Assembly: GCA_046349775.1 (NCBI GenBank)
Contig: JAXMBS010000031.1
Location: forward strand, 1 to 64,000
Direction: 5' to 3'
DNA length: 64,000 bases
Source: JAEUIG01 sp046349775
GTDB taxonomy: Bacteria > Planctomycetota > Planctomycetia > Planctomycetales > Planctomycetaceae
Part shown: positions 49,988 to 61,508 of the stretch, piece by piece
Position numbering within the stretch: the first letter of the stretch is position 1
Layout: each line of letters starts with the position of its first letter
Notes under the pieces: generated by a model
What the model was told of the DNA's origin: nothing
The model's database searches: none
The model's input: only the letters and a program-made list of their open reading frames with translations
Position numbers and translations under genes: made by a program

Positions 49988-51094
49988 TCAACTCTCCGCT
50001 CCGACAAACGGATTGCGAGAGCCGGAGTAGTCGCACAGCAGGATCCCCAGCTCGTACAGCAGCAGCAGGGGGAACATCATCAGGAGCATGCTGAACGGGT
50101 CTGCCGGCGTGAGCACCATCGAGATGAAGGCGATCGCCAGGATCGCCAGCCGCCGCTTCTCGCGATAGATGGCGACGCTGAAGATCGACAGCGCCGTCAG
50201 AAACTTCATCACCAGCGGCAACTGGAAGCTGATCCCGAACATCAGCGGCAGGACGACCGCAAAACTGATCCATTCCGAGAGGCGGATCTGCGGCGTCACA
50301 CCGATGCGGGCGTTGAATTCGAGCAAGAACTTCAGCACCAGCGGGAAGACTGCGTAGAAACAGAAGGCGGCGCCGGCGAGGAACAGCACCAGGCTCATCG
50401 AACCATAGATGTACACGAACTTCCGCTCGTGCTGGTACAGGCCGGCGGCGACGAACAGCCACAACTGGTAGAAGATCCAGGGACTGGCCAGGACGACAGC
50501 GGCCACCAGCGAGACCTTCAGGTAGGTCATGAAGGCCTCCTGGACGTTGAACGTCACTGCCTCCAGCGTCTGGCGCGCGACCGCCTGGAACTGCGCAAAC
50601 TCCGGCGCCTTGAGCGTCAGGTTCAGCGTCGTGTCCCTCGCCGATTCCGGCGGCGCCGGGTGCGTCTGGGGCATCGCCGCATGCAATTCGGTGAGCAGCT
50701 CGAATGCCGAGACTGCGACCTGGAGCGTGTCGGAGGGCAATGGTTTCGGTGGAGTTGCTTCAGCTGCAGGCGGGGGCGGCTCAGCGCCGCCTGTCACCCA
50801 GCGGATGGCGTCATTCCAAAGGTTCACCAGGCCGTCGTACCACTCTCCCTCTTTGAGGGTCGCATCATCCTGGACGTCGATCTTCTTGTTGCGCTGGTCG
50901 GTCGTGTACTGCGCCAGTGCGCTGTCGATCGGCTCGCGGACGAAGGCCACGATTTCTTCCCCGTAGATCAGACAGACGATCACCGCCACGATCAAACCCA
51001 GGATCGACTTGAACAGATGCATCCGGAGCGCCTCGAGGTGCTCGCCGAATGTCATCGTGCTGTCGTCGAAGAGGTCCTTCGATTGTCGCGCCAT
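49988..51094 (-). CDS. tatC: Twin-arginine translocase subunit TatC with large insertion
   Basis: The 368-residue membrane protein carries the TatC core: N-terminal MTFGEHLEALRMHLFKSI, later helices around ASPWIFYQLWLFVAAGLYQHERKF, FLLEFNARIGVTP, and SFQLPLVMKFLTALS. It is the receptor for twin-arginine signal peptides, consistent with the Tat-like leaders on the DUF1501 and dehydratase proteins here. Between helix 1 and helix 2 there is a ~110-residue periplasmic insertion rich in Pro/Ala/Glu (GGAEPPPPAAEATPPKPLP), absent from the ~250-residue E. coli TatC. The start at 51094 (MARQSKDLF) has GGGAG upstream. No tatA/B is adjacent. Confidence 0.92.
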   Translation of the reverse strand: MARQSKDLFDDSTMTFGEHLEALRMHLFKSILGLIVAVIVCLIYGEEIVAFVREPIDSALAQYTTDQRNKKIDVQDDATLKEGEWYDGLVNLWNDAIRWVTGGAEPPPPAAEATPPKPLPSDTLQVAVSAFELLTELHAAMPQTHPAPPESARDTTLNLTLKAPEFAQFQAVARQTLEAVTFNVQEAFMTYLKVSLVAAVVLASPWIFYQLWLFVAAGLYQHERKFVYIYGSMSLVLFLAGAAFCFYAVFPLVLKFLLEFNARIGVTPQIRLSEWISFAVVLPLMFGISFQLPLVMKFLTALSIFSVAIYREKRRLAILAIAFISMVLTPADPFSMLLMMFPLLLLYELGILLCDYSGSRNPFVGAES

Positions 51095-51584
51095 GGAACC
51101 ATTCTCCCGGAAACACAGGACGAGCGCCCCGCGTTTCCCCACTCAGACCCATGATCGCGGCGCCCCCAGCGGCGCGCGATCCTGCTCTCAGGCGGCTCTC
51201 GGGACGCGATCCGGGCACGGTTCAATCCGGTGTTCGGCAGCAGGCGTCGGCTCTGCCCGCCGGCGCGCGGCATCGCCCGAATTGCTGCATTGAAAACGTG
51301 CACGACCCTCGCGGCCGCGAAAGCGGTGTCCACCTGCATTCACCGGCAGAGGCCGATTCGCCGCAGGCAGGACGGCCTCATTTTACCGCAAACCTCGGCT
51401 GTTGCAACGCGATATCTGGTCCAGCCCATCCCCCACTGACGACGCGATTTTCGATGGGGTTCGGATTTCGTGCTGCGGATTTACCAAGAGAAACAGCCCG
51501 GCTGCCCCAAAAGCAACCGGGCTGGTGGATCAATCGTAAGGGGCGGCTCGGTCAGGAGACCGGCCGCGACACAGTGTTCCGGTC
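51095..51584. other. Intergenic region between tatC and the sigma factor gene
   Basis: It contains the sigma factor terminator at 51495-51523 and probably the tatC promoter. The remaining sequence shows no gene. Confidence 0.45.
51495..51523 (-). terminator. Terminator of the sigma factor gene
   Basis: On the minus strand AGCCCGG (51523-51517) pairs with CCGGGCT (51501-51495), and the T-rich tail GTTTCTCTT follows. It is about 60 nt beyond the sigma factor stop codon. Confidence 0.8.
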
Positions 51585-53306
<1,722 letters not shown>

Positions 53307-53414
53307 GGCGTGCTCCTGAGTGACTTTCTGAAACGGGCCGGCCGTGCGGTCCTGCAAGGCCGGAGCATTGACGGTGGATGTCGCCCAGACAACACGTTAG
53401 GCGACGAATTTTCA

Positions 53415-53494
53415 AGTGCCGCCATAGGGCGGCCAGGTTATTTCAGTGCCGCCATAGGGCGGCCCGGTGTGTTCAGTGCCGCCGTAGGGCGGGC
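53415..53494. repeat. Three tandem 30-bp-period hairpin repeats upstream of rpoD
   Basis: AGTGCCGCCATAGGGCGGCC starts at 53415 and 53445, and a variant with two changes starts at 53475. The exact 30-bp period has ~10-nt variable spacers. Each unit can fold as GCCGCC-ATAG-GGCGGC. The rest of the 53307-54152 gap shows no recognised gene. Confidence 0.85.
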
Positions 53495-54152
53495 AATGTC
53501 TCGCGGAAGTGGCTGGGCCGAAGTCCGGCCGATGTCACAGTTGTACGATCGAGACCGACTGACAAACTCAATGGGGTTGGAAGCTGCCGCGGAAAACGAA
53601 CCCTCAAAACGCACAGCGCACGTCTGCCGGCAACGGTGGCCCGCTGAACCGGCGAGGTTAATCCCGTGGCGGGCGTCCTCGGCGACGATGCCGCGACTCC
53701 GGCGGCAGGGCCAGGACATTGCAGACTCGGGGAATCTGGCCAGCATGCCTGAGCAAGGTTCTCATCGCCAGCGTCCTTACCAAAACTCTGAGAACCGAGA
53801 ATCCGCTAGCGCACGCGAATTCGGTCATTGTCGCAACCCGTCTGCCGGCCAAGGTTTCTGCAGTCAGTCCTTCGCCCGCTCGTCCTGCGACAAGACCCCA
53901 TCCTAATCGCAACTCCCCGGACCGTCCACAATTTTTCATGAACGGTCTCGAAATTCCTGAAGAATCTGCCTCCACCCCATTCGTACGCGCCGACGGCCTT
54001 CCGGTCAACCGGTTGTTTCCCCCAGACGCCAATGTTCATAGGACTCATTGATGCGCTCAACTGGTCCCCACGTCAAATGATACGCGGATTCCATCAGCCA
54101 CTTTGCATGCATCAATCCGGGGACATAGAATTGTCGCCGAGGATCCCACCCG

Positions 54153-56786
54153 ATGCGTCCCTGCGTTCCCTCCCATCGCATCACCCTGCTCCTGCTGTAC
54201 GCCGTCTGCGGGCAGACATCGCCCGCGGCCCGCGCCGAACCGTCGCAGCCGCCACCCGCTGTCAGCTTTGAGCGCGACGTTCGACCCATCCTCAAAGCCG
54301 CCTGCTTTCAGTGCCACGGCGAACAGGATCAGCCCGAAGCAGCCCTCGACCTGCGCCTGGCGCGCTTCCTTCTGAAAGGGGGCGACTCCGGCCCGGCCCT
54401 TGTCGCCGGCAACCGAAACACCAGTCTTCTCTTCCAGCGCGTCAGCAAATCGGAAATGCCGCCGCCGCCCGCTCACAAGCTCACCGACGCGCAAATCGAA
54501 ATCCTCGGACGCTGGATCGATGCCGGCGCGCCGACGCTGCGGCCAGAGCCGGAAGCAATTACGGGTGACGTACTCACCGAAGAGGACCTGTCCCACTGGG
54601 CCTGGCAGCCGGTGACACGACCACTGGTCCCGCACGTCCAACATGCCGATCAAATCGGGACGCCGATAGATGCCTTCCTGCTGACAAAGCTCGAGACGCA
54701 GGGGTTCGCATTCTCACCCCCCGCCGATCGCATCACGCTGCTGCGTCGCCTGTCGCTCGACCTCACAGGGCTGCCGCCGACGCCCGAACAAGCCGAGCGC
54801 TGGCTCGCCGACTCAGCGCCTGATGCGGACACGCGACTGATCGACGAACTGCTGGCGTCGACGCACTATGGCGAACGCTGGGGCCGACACTGGCTCGACA
54901 TCGCCGGCTACGCGGACTCGGAGGGCTACTCCGTCGAAGATGTCGTTCGCGAATGGGCCTGGAAATACCGCGACTACGTCGTGCGGTCGTTCAACGACGA
55001 CCTGCCGTTCGACCGGTTCATCCGCGAGCAGCTCTCCGGTGATGAAATGATCACCTCGCCGCTGGACAACCTCACGCCGCGCGATGCCGAACTGCTAGCC
55101 GCGACCGGCTTCCTCCGCATGGCGCCCGACGGCACCGGCGGCAGCGTGGATGACGCCAACCTCGCCCGCAATGAAGTCGTCGCAGAGACGATCAAGATCG
55201 TGTCGACGTCGCTGATGGGGATCACGCTCGGCTGCGCGCAGTGCCACGACCATCGCTATGACCCGATCCCGCAGACTGACTACTACCGGTTCCGGGCGTT
55301 CTTTGAACCGGCACTCGACTGGAAGAACTGGCGCGGCCCGCAACAGCGACTGCTGTCGCTGTACACGGCCGCCGACCGGACGAAAGCTGCCGAAATCGAA
55401 GCCGAAGCCGCCAAGGTCGTGGCCGAGCGCGAAACGCTGCAGACGCAGTTCATCCAGGCAACGCTCGACAAGGAGATCGCCAAGCTGCCGGCCGAGATCC
55501 AGGGCGCCGCCCGCGCCGCGCACGCCACGGCCGAGAAGGACCGCACCCCCGAACAACTGGCGCTCTACAAGCAGTACCCGAGCCTGAACGTCAATCCCGG
55601 CACGCTGTACCTGTACGACAGCGAAGCGGCGAAAAAGCTGAAGGAACTCGCGGATCGCGCCGCCGAAATCCGTGCGACGAAACCGCCGGAAGAATTCGTC
55701 CACGCACTCACCGAAGTGCCGGGACAGGCGTCGCCGACGGTCCGCTTTGCGCGCGGCGACTATCAGCAGCCGAAAGAAGAACTGGCGCCGGCTTTCCTGG
55801 CGGTCGAATCGCACGGACAGTCAGCATCCGTGCCCGCTGACGATCCGGCGCTGCCGACGACCGGCCGACGCACGGCACTGGCACAACATCATCAGCGGCC
55901 AGCATCCGCTGGTCGCACGCGTGATCGTCAATCGCATCTGGCTGCATCATTTCGGCCGTGGACTGGTGGCGACGCCGGCCGACTTCGGCACGCTCGGCAC
56001 GCGCCCGACGCATCCCGAACTGCTCGACTGGCTGGCCAGCGAATTCGTCTCAGCGGCTGGAGCGTGAAGCACATCCACCGGCTGATCCTCAATTCGATCG
56101 CCTATCGCCAGGCAGCACGCGTCGATCGGCGCAGGACGCCGCCGATCCGGACAACCTGTTGTACGGCGGCGCGCTCACGCGGCTCGACGCGAAGTCGTCC
56201 GCGACTGCATGCTGGCATCCAGCGGGCGGCTCAACGATCAGTTGTACGGGAAGCCGGTCCCGGTGAAGGCGGACATCGCCGGCCGCTGGGTGCTCGGGAT
56301 TGAAAACCTGAACGCCGGCCGCCCCGGCGACGTACTCATGAATGGCGGGGGTTCCATCCGCGGCGTCTACATCCGGGTCGCCGCAGCCGGCCGGTCGCGG
56401 TCCTCGATACGTTCGACTGACGCGGATGTCGCCCAACTGCGATTGCCGCAAGCCGTCGACCGTCACGCCGCAGTCGCTGATGATGAACAGCGACGCGGTT
56501 CTCGGAAGGCACGCACGCGTTCGCCGATCGCGTGGTAACCACTGCCGGCGATGACCGTGCGCGGCAGGTCGCGACAGCATGGCGGCGCTGTGCTACGTCC
56601 GCTCGCCGGATGAATCGGAACAGGCGTCTGCGATGCAGTTTCTCGATGAGCAGGCGACGATCTTCGAGGCGACTTGCCACAACCGGAGTTCATCGAGTTG
56701 GCGAAAACGCACACGGCGGAGCAGATGGCGGCTCGACAGCTTCTGCCAGACGCTGCTGGGATCGAATGCGTTTGTATATGGATTAG
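54153..56786 (+). pseudogene. PSD1 / DUF1549 / DUF1553 exported protein, frameshifted after residue ~575
   Basis: The ATG at 54153 starts a signal peptide. The PSD1 cytochrome-c-like domain (CFQCH at residues 51-55; MPPPPAHKL) is followed by intact DUF1549 (LSLDLTGLPPTPEQAERWL, RHWLDIAGYADSEGY, LGCAQCHDHRYDP). From about 55870 the frame changes repeatedly. DUF1553 pieces can still be read: NIISGQHPLVARVIVNRIWL, HPELLDWLASEF, KHIHRLILNSIAYRQAA, MLASSGRLNDQLYGKPVPV, CDCRKPSTVTPQSLMMNSDA, and a terminal LLGSNAF ending at TAG 56786. About seven shifts are needed. It is the partner of the following DUF1501 gene. Decay and assembly error both remain possible. Confidence 0.82.
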
Positions 56787-56879
56787 TGGGTAGTGGATAG
56801 TTGGTAGTGAGTAGCAAAAACACTGCGAAAATCTCTTAAATCTGCGCGATCTGCGTCCCTTCTTCGACTTCGGCGAACC

Positions 56880-58318
56880 ATGCCGCACGAAAGCCTTCCC
56901 CGCCGCACATTCCTCCGCCAGGGCGCCTTCGGCCTCGGTCCGCTGGCGTTGACGTGGATGCTCGATCGCGATCGCGCGTTCGCCAATCCGCCGAAGCCGG
57001 CGCTCGAGCCATTGACGTTCGACACATTGCCCAAGCCACCGCGTGCTGCGGCGCGGGCGACGGCGATGATCTCGCTGTGGATGCAGGGGGGCCCCAGCCA
57101 TCACGACCTGTTCGATCCCAAGCCGGAGATGGCCAAGTGGGATGGCCAGCCGTTCCCCGGCGAGATCCAGTACGACAACGCCGCCCAGGCGAGTTCGAAG
57201 GTCTTCGCCACGCCTTGGAAGTTCGTAGCGCCGATCGGTGCGGATGGAACTGTCAGAACTGATCCCACATCGCGCGATCGCCGATGACATCTGCTTGATC
57301 CGCAGGATGAAGACCGACGTGAACAACCACGTCCAGTCGATTCTCGCCCTGCAGACCGGCCGCATTACCGACGGCCGTCCGTCGCTCGGGAGCTGGCTCA
57401 CGTATGGACTCGGCTGCGAAGCGGACAACCTGCCGGCGTTTCGCGGCGGCACGGTTGATCACGGCGAACTGCCGGTCTCGGGTGGCGAACTGGTCGAACG
57501 GGTTCCTGCCGTCGCTGCGCTACGAGGGACGGTCGTCCGTCCGCAGGAGCCGCGGATTCTGGATCTCACGCCGCGCGGCGACTGGCCGGTGCGCCCTCCG
57601 GCAGCAGGCGCTGCAATTCGTGATGAACTCAACCAGCGGCATCTGGAGCAGCAGCCGCGGCGGCTCGACCTGCAGCGCGGATCGCGACGTACGCGTAGCC
57701 GCGAATGCAGACGGCGGCCGTCGGGCGACCTCTCGGCAGGAGGAGACGGAAGCGACGCAGCGGATGTACGGGATGCACGATGAGCAGCCCGACGACGCGC
57801 GACTACGGGGCGCGGTGCTGATCGCGCGGCGGCTGATCGAGCGCGGCGTGCGGTTCGTGCAGGTGTACACGCAGAACCAGCTCTGGGACCATCACGGGTC
57901 GATCATTACCGGGCTGCCGGCCGCGTGTCAGAAGGTCGACAAGCCGTCAGCGGCGGTGACGGACCTCAAGCAGCGCGGGCTGCTCGATTCGACGGTCATC
58001 CACTGGGGAGGCGAGATGGGTCGCCTGCCGGTGATCCAGAACGACGCCGGTCGCGACAGCATCGGTCGCGATCACAACACGTTCGGTTTCAGCATGTGGG
58101 TCGCCGGCGGCGGGTTCAAACCGGGTTGCATCTACGGCGCGACTGATGAATGGGGTCACAAGGCGGTCGGCAGCGCAGTCACCCACATCGACTACCACCA
58201 CACGCTGCTGCACCTGTTCGGCCTCGACCCGAACAAGCTCGCCTACAAGAGGAACAATCGCGACCAGACGCTGACCGATGGGCAGGACGGGCGCATCGTC
58301 AGCGAAATTCTGGTGTGA
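56880..58318 (+). pseudogene. DUF1501 exported protein, frameshifted in the middle
   Basis: The N-terminus (ATG 56880) has a Tat-like leader (PRRTFLRQGAFGLGPLAL) and the first DUF1501 strand, AMISLWMQGGPSHHDLFDPK. Frame changes near 57230, 57460 and between 57500 and 57770 break it. Segments such as SELIPHRAIADDICLIR and NNHVQSILALQTGRITDGRPS lie in one frame. The rest, VANWSNGFLPSL through QRMYGMHDEQPDDARLRGAV, HWGGEMGRLPVIQNDAGRD and THIDYHHTLLHLFGLDPNKL, lies in another and ends at TGA 58318. It forms the standard pair with the PSD1 gene upstream. Confidence 0.82.
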
Positions 58319-58346
58319 CTTGCTCGGCAATGTGAAAAGTAGCGAG

Positions 58347-58490
58347 ACGCAGATCTCGCAGATCTACGAGATTTGCGCAGATTCTTTGAAAGTGGTTCCG
58401 CGGAAACGGGTGCGATTGCACGCAGTGAATCGGGATGGACAATGCTTGATTCGGATCTGCGTTGATCTCTTTAATCTGCGTCATCTGCGT
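58347..58490. repeat. Inverted repeat built of CGCAGAT words
   Basis: The left arm (58347-58383) reads ACGCAGATCTCGCAGATCT and continues with GCGCAGATT. The right arm (58454-58490) is its imperfect reverse complement, GATCTGCGTTGATC...ATCTGCGT. Words recur every 9-10 nt. It lies between the DUF1501 and enolase-superfamily genes. Confidence 0.75.
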
Positions 58491-58515
58491 GCCTTCCGGT
58501 CGCGAGTGATAATCC

Positions 58516-59631
58516 ATGACGATCGCCGACATCCGTATTCATCGTCTCATCGGCGCCACCGTTGACGGCGGGTGGCCGGACGGGCATGTGCCTGAGGATG
58601 ATCTGCATACGCTGGTGGAGGTCGTCGCCGACGACGGCCGCAGCGGGTGGGGGAGCGTGTTCACGTCGTCGGCCCTCACCGCCGCCGGCGTGCAGCAACT
58701 CAAGCAGCATTGGGCGGGCGAATCGGCGGTCGAGCCGGAGCGGGTGTCGGAGAAGCTGCGGCAGAGTGCGTTCTGGCAGGGACGCGGCGGCACGCTGGAG
58801 CATGTGATCTCCGGGATCGACATCGCCCTGTGGGACCTGTTCGGCAAGGTCTGCGGACAGCCGGTCTCGCGACTGCTGGGGGGCAACTACCGGCGGAAGA
58901 TCAAGCCGTATGCGTCGCTGTTGTTCGCGGAGCCGGACGTGCTGACAGTGCGGTTGCAGCAGACGGTCGACAAGGGGTTCCGGGCGATCAAGCTGGGCTG
59001 GCGACCGTTCGGCCGGCGGAACAGCCGGTTCGATGAGCTGCTGGTGCGGACGGCGCGGGACGTCGTCGGTCCGCAGGTCGATCTGCTCGTCGACGCCGGC
59101 GGCAGCGAACAGTTCTGGCCGCACGGGTACAAGTGGGCGCTGCGGACGTCGCAGATGCTGGCGGAGTACGACGTCGGCTGGTTTGAGGAGGCGCTGCCCC
59201 CCGACGACATCGAAGGCTTCATCCGGCTTAGGAACGCATCGCCGGTGCCGATCTCCGGCGGCGAAGTGCTGACGCGGCGGCAGTCGTTCCAGCCGTGGAT
59301 CGAGCGCGGCGCGCTGGACATCGTCCAGCCGGACGCGACGAAGTGCGGCGGACTGACCGAAGCTCGACGGATCGCCTGGATGGCGTACGACCACAACATC
59401 GGGTTCGTCAGCCACGGCTGGAACACGGCGATCGGCCTCGCGGCGGACCTGCACCTGGCCGCCGCTATCCCGGTGGCGAAGTATGTCGAGTATCTCACGC
59501 CGGCGGCGTACATCGACGAACTGCTGACGACGCCGTTCCAGCTCGACGACCACGGCGAGCTGACGGTGCCGGACGCGCCGGGGCTGGGGATTGAGGTGGA
59601 TCGCGAGGCACTCAAACGGTTTGCCGGTTAG
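58516..59631 (+). CDS. Mandelate racemase/muconate lactonizing enzyme family protein
   Basis: The 371-residue enolase-superfamily enzyme has no leader. Barrel motifs are present: FRAIKLGWRPFG (KxG-type base), LVDAGGSEQF (metal Asp), FEEALPPDDIEGF (metal Glu), ISGGEVLTRRQS (metal Glu), and VSHGWNTAIGLA with a general-acid/base His. The C-terminus includes DAPGLGIEVD. These point to a sugar-acid dehydratase or racemase of the MR/MLE subgroup using Mg2+. The substrate is uncertain. It is a different clade from the ManD-like enzyme at 39134-40471. Confidence 0.87.
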   Translation: MTIADIRIHRLIGATVDGGWPDGHVPEDDLHTLVEVVADDGRSGWGSVFTSSALTAAGVQQLKQHWAGESAVEPERVSEKLRQSAFWQGRGGTLEHVISGIDIALWDLFGKVCGQPVSRLLGGNYRRKIKPYASLLFAEPDVLTVRLQQTVDKGFRAIKLGWRPFGRRNSRFDELLVRTARDVVGPQVDLLVDAGGSEQFWPHGYKWALRTSQMLAEYDVGWFEEALPPDDIEGFIRLRNASPVPISGGEVLTRRQSFQPWIERGALDIVQPDATKCGGLTEARRIAWMAYDHNIGFVSHGWNTAIGLAADLHLAAAIPVAKYVEYLTPAAYIDELLTTPFQLDDHGELTVPDAPGLGIEVDREALKRFAG

Positions 59632-59722
59632 TGTCGCATGCCGGATGCATCGACGGTCGATAGCCTCGTGTCGTTCGAATGAATTCTTCTGGCTCTCCCA
59701 GGACGAGAATCTCGCCACCTCC

Positions 59723-60172
59723 TCAGCCGTGCTTCGGCTGCAATCCGATCAGAATCGTCGTCTCGAGTTTCGCCGGGTCGTCGCCGTGATGCCCGTAGAC
59801 TTCCAGCGACGGTGAACCGATCGCTTCGCCACGGGCGGCAATCTCGTTCTTGAGCGCCTGCCACTTCTCGGGCAACGCCTGATAGGGGCCGACGTGCAGA
59901 TGCTTCAGATACCGCGGCAGTTCGAAGTGCAGCGACTCCAGCCCGGCCGGAGCCTGTGCGCCCGGCCGCAGCTCAACCCCGGTGAACATTTGGCCGTCCG
60001 CCAGGTACACCCAGTGGTTGATGCCGGTCGTCGCCGTGCCGGTCTGCTTCACGATGGCCCACATCTCTCCCATGAGCCGCATCCCGACTTCGCCGAAACG
60101 ATTGTCGGGCACCAGGGACGACTTGCCGTGCAGCTGAAACCGCAGCGGCGTCTCGATGATCTCGATCTGCAT
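59723..60172 (-). CDS. GyrI-like small-molecule binding domain protein
   Basis: The 149-residue protein is a standalone GyrI/AraC effector-binding-like domain (SOUL-type fold). Signatures are MRLMGEMWAIVKQTG, NHWVYLADGQMFTGVEL, LPRYLKHLHVGPYQALPEKWQAL and SPSLEVYGHHGDDPAK. Such proteins bind or hydrolyse small molecules, or block gyrase toxins. No HTH domain is present, so it is not a regulator by itself. It has the same orientation as the neighbouring DUF1801 gene. Confidence 0.82.
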   Translation of the reverse strand: MQIEIIETPLRFQLHGKSSLVPDNRFGEVGMRLMGEMWAIVKQTGTATTGINHWVYLADGQMFTGVELRPGAQAPAGLESLHFELPRYLKHLHVGPYQALPEKWQALKNEIAARGEAIGSPSLEVYGHHGDDPAKLETTILIGLQPKHG

Positions 60173-60213
60173 CCGTCGCTCCCATCCGTTCAGTCGCCGG
60201 CAGAATCAAGCGG

Positions 60214-60597
60214 CTACTTCTTCCGTCGCTTCGCGCGTTTCGCGGCTGTGTGCTCCTGGTCCTGCCGCACGCGCAGCTTCACGATCCGCTTGATCAGCCC
60301 CAGCGGCATTGGCTCATCGAGAGGGAACTGCAGATTTCCCTTCGGCCCGGCGTACTTCGCCGCGGCCTGCTGAATGGCGGCATCGCCGGAAATCGGCGGA
60401 TAGAATCCGATATGGTTCTTCCAGGCGGCGAAGAAGACGAGGATGCCGTGCTGGCGGAACGCCGGCATCTGGTAGCTGATGACCTCTTTCGCGTCCGGTG
60501 CTGCTGCGCGAATGGTTTCCCGCACCTGCTGGAGAATTTCCTGCACGTTCGCGGGAAACTTCGCGATGTACGCATCGATGTCTTTGGGCGTTGCCAT
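60214..60597 (-). CDS. DUF1801 (YdhG/YjbR-like) protein
   Basis: The 127-residue protein matches DUF1801: DIDAYIAKFPANVQEILQQV, APDAKEVISYQMPAFR, NHIGFYPPISGDAAIQQ and LQFPLDEPMPLGLIKRIVKL. Its basic tail ends KRAKRRKK. Members resemble frataxin-type CyaY folds, and some are called iron chaperones, but the function is not settled. It is 42 nt from the GyrI-like gene and probably co-transcribed with it. Confidence 0.87.
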   Translation of the reverse strand: MATPKDIDAYIAKFPANVQEILQQVRETIRAAAPDAKEVISYQMPAFRQHGILVFFAAWKNHIGFYPPISGDAAIQQAAAKYAGPKGNLQFPLDEPMPLGLIKRIVKLRVRQDQEHTAAKRAKRRKK

Positions 60598-60687
60598 CCC
60601 GAGGCTTCCATCGTGCTCGTCAAACTTTCGCTGCCACGATTCTTCTCCGTCTTACGACGGCGACTTCATGCCCGCTTCCCGCCCGAC

Positions 60688-61482
60688 CTACTTGCTTTCC
60701 GACGACGCTTCCGAGGTCCGTATTCCAGTGTTCGCGAGCCATTTGCGATTAACCACGAGTCCAGGAATATTCGATTTGAGAGTGCTTACACCCTTCTCGC
60801 TGATGGCGGTGTCGTCGATGTCCAACGAGCGCAGATTGACAAGCGATCGTAAGTGAAGCAGACCCGTATCGGTCACCCTGGTTCCTCTGAGAGAAAGCGT
60901 GTTCAAACTTGTGATTCGGGCAACGTGGTCCATTCCTTCATCTCCAACATCAGTATTCTCCAGGTCCAGGGTCCTCAATTTCGGCAACCCGATGAGGTGT
61001 ATGAGTCCAGCATCGGAAGTTCTCGTGTCAGCCAGGACGAGCTGCCTGAGTTCCGTCAATTCGACGAGATGCTCCAATCCTTGGTCCGTCACTGCCGTGC
61101 CGCCAAGAATGAGATGCGTGATCCTCTTAAGTCCGGCAATATGAGCGAGTCCTTCGTCGGTTATTGGTACGCGAACCAGTTGAAGTTCATGCAACTGGTG
61201 AGCCTTGGACAGAAACTCGAGCTGCGCGTCCGCGATTGAGACGTCGCGAATATCGATGAAATTGACGGGACCATGACCAACCCCGACTTTCATTCTCAAG
61301 ACATTCGATACGAAATCCGGGAGGAGCTGGCCGCGGCCGACTGTGCCTCCCAGGCGAATCGTCGTTCGCTCCACCAAGGAATCGCGGTACCACAAGAACG
61401 CTGTGAACAGTCCGACAGGCAGCAGGACAACGGCGATCAGGCGCACGACCGCACGTCTCTTGTACAAGCCACTCCCACTCAT
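60688..61482 (-). CDS. Membrane-anchored leucine-rich-repeat protein
   Basis: The start at ATG 61482 (MSGSGLYKRR) gives 264 residues, shorter than the open frame to 61629. A single N-terminal helix (LIAVVLLPVGLFTAFLW) anchors a domain of LRR units. Repeats of ~24 residues follow the planctomycete LRR pattern: ITDEGLAHIAGLKRITHLIL, AVTDQGLEHLVELTELRQLV, RVTDTGLLHLRSLVNLRSLD. LRR domains bind proteins. The partner is unknown. Just upstream on the same strand is pepA. Confidence 0.82.
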   Translation of the reverse strand: MSGSGLYKRRAVVRLIAVVLLPVGLFTAFLWYRDSLVERTTIRLGGTVGRGQLLPDFVSNVLRMKVGVGHGPVNFIDIRDVSIADAQLEFLSKAHQLHELQLVRVPITDEGLAHIAGLKRITHLILGGTAVTDQGLEHLVELTELRQLVLADTRTSDAGLIHLIGLPKLRTLDLENTDVGDEGMDHVARITSLNTLSLRGTRVTDTGLLHLRSLVNLRSLDIDDTAISEKGVSTLKSNIPGLVVNRKWLANTGIRTSEASSESK

Positions 61483-61508
61483 CGCCCTGCTCCATCGACG
61501 AATATCGA

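Noticed and set aside
53415..53494. Possible CRISPR array
   Set aside because: There are only three units, the spacers are about 10 nt, and no cas genes are nearby. The hairpin units fit a regulatory or dispersed repeat better.
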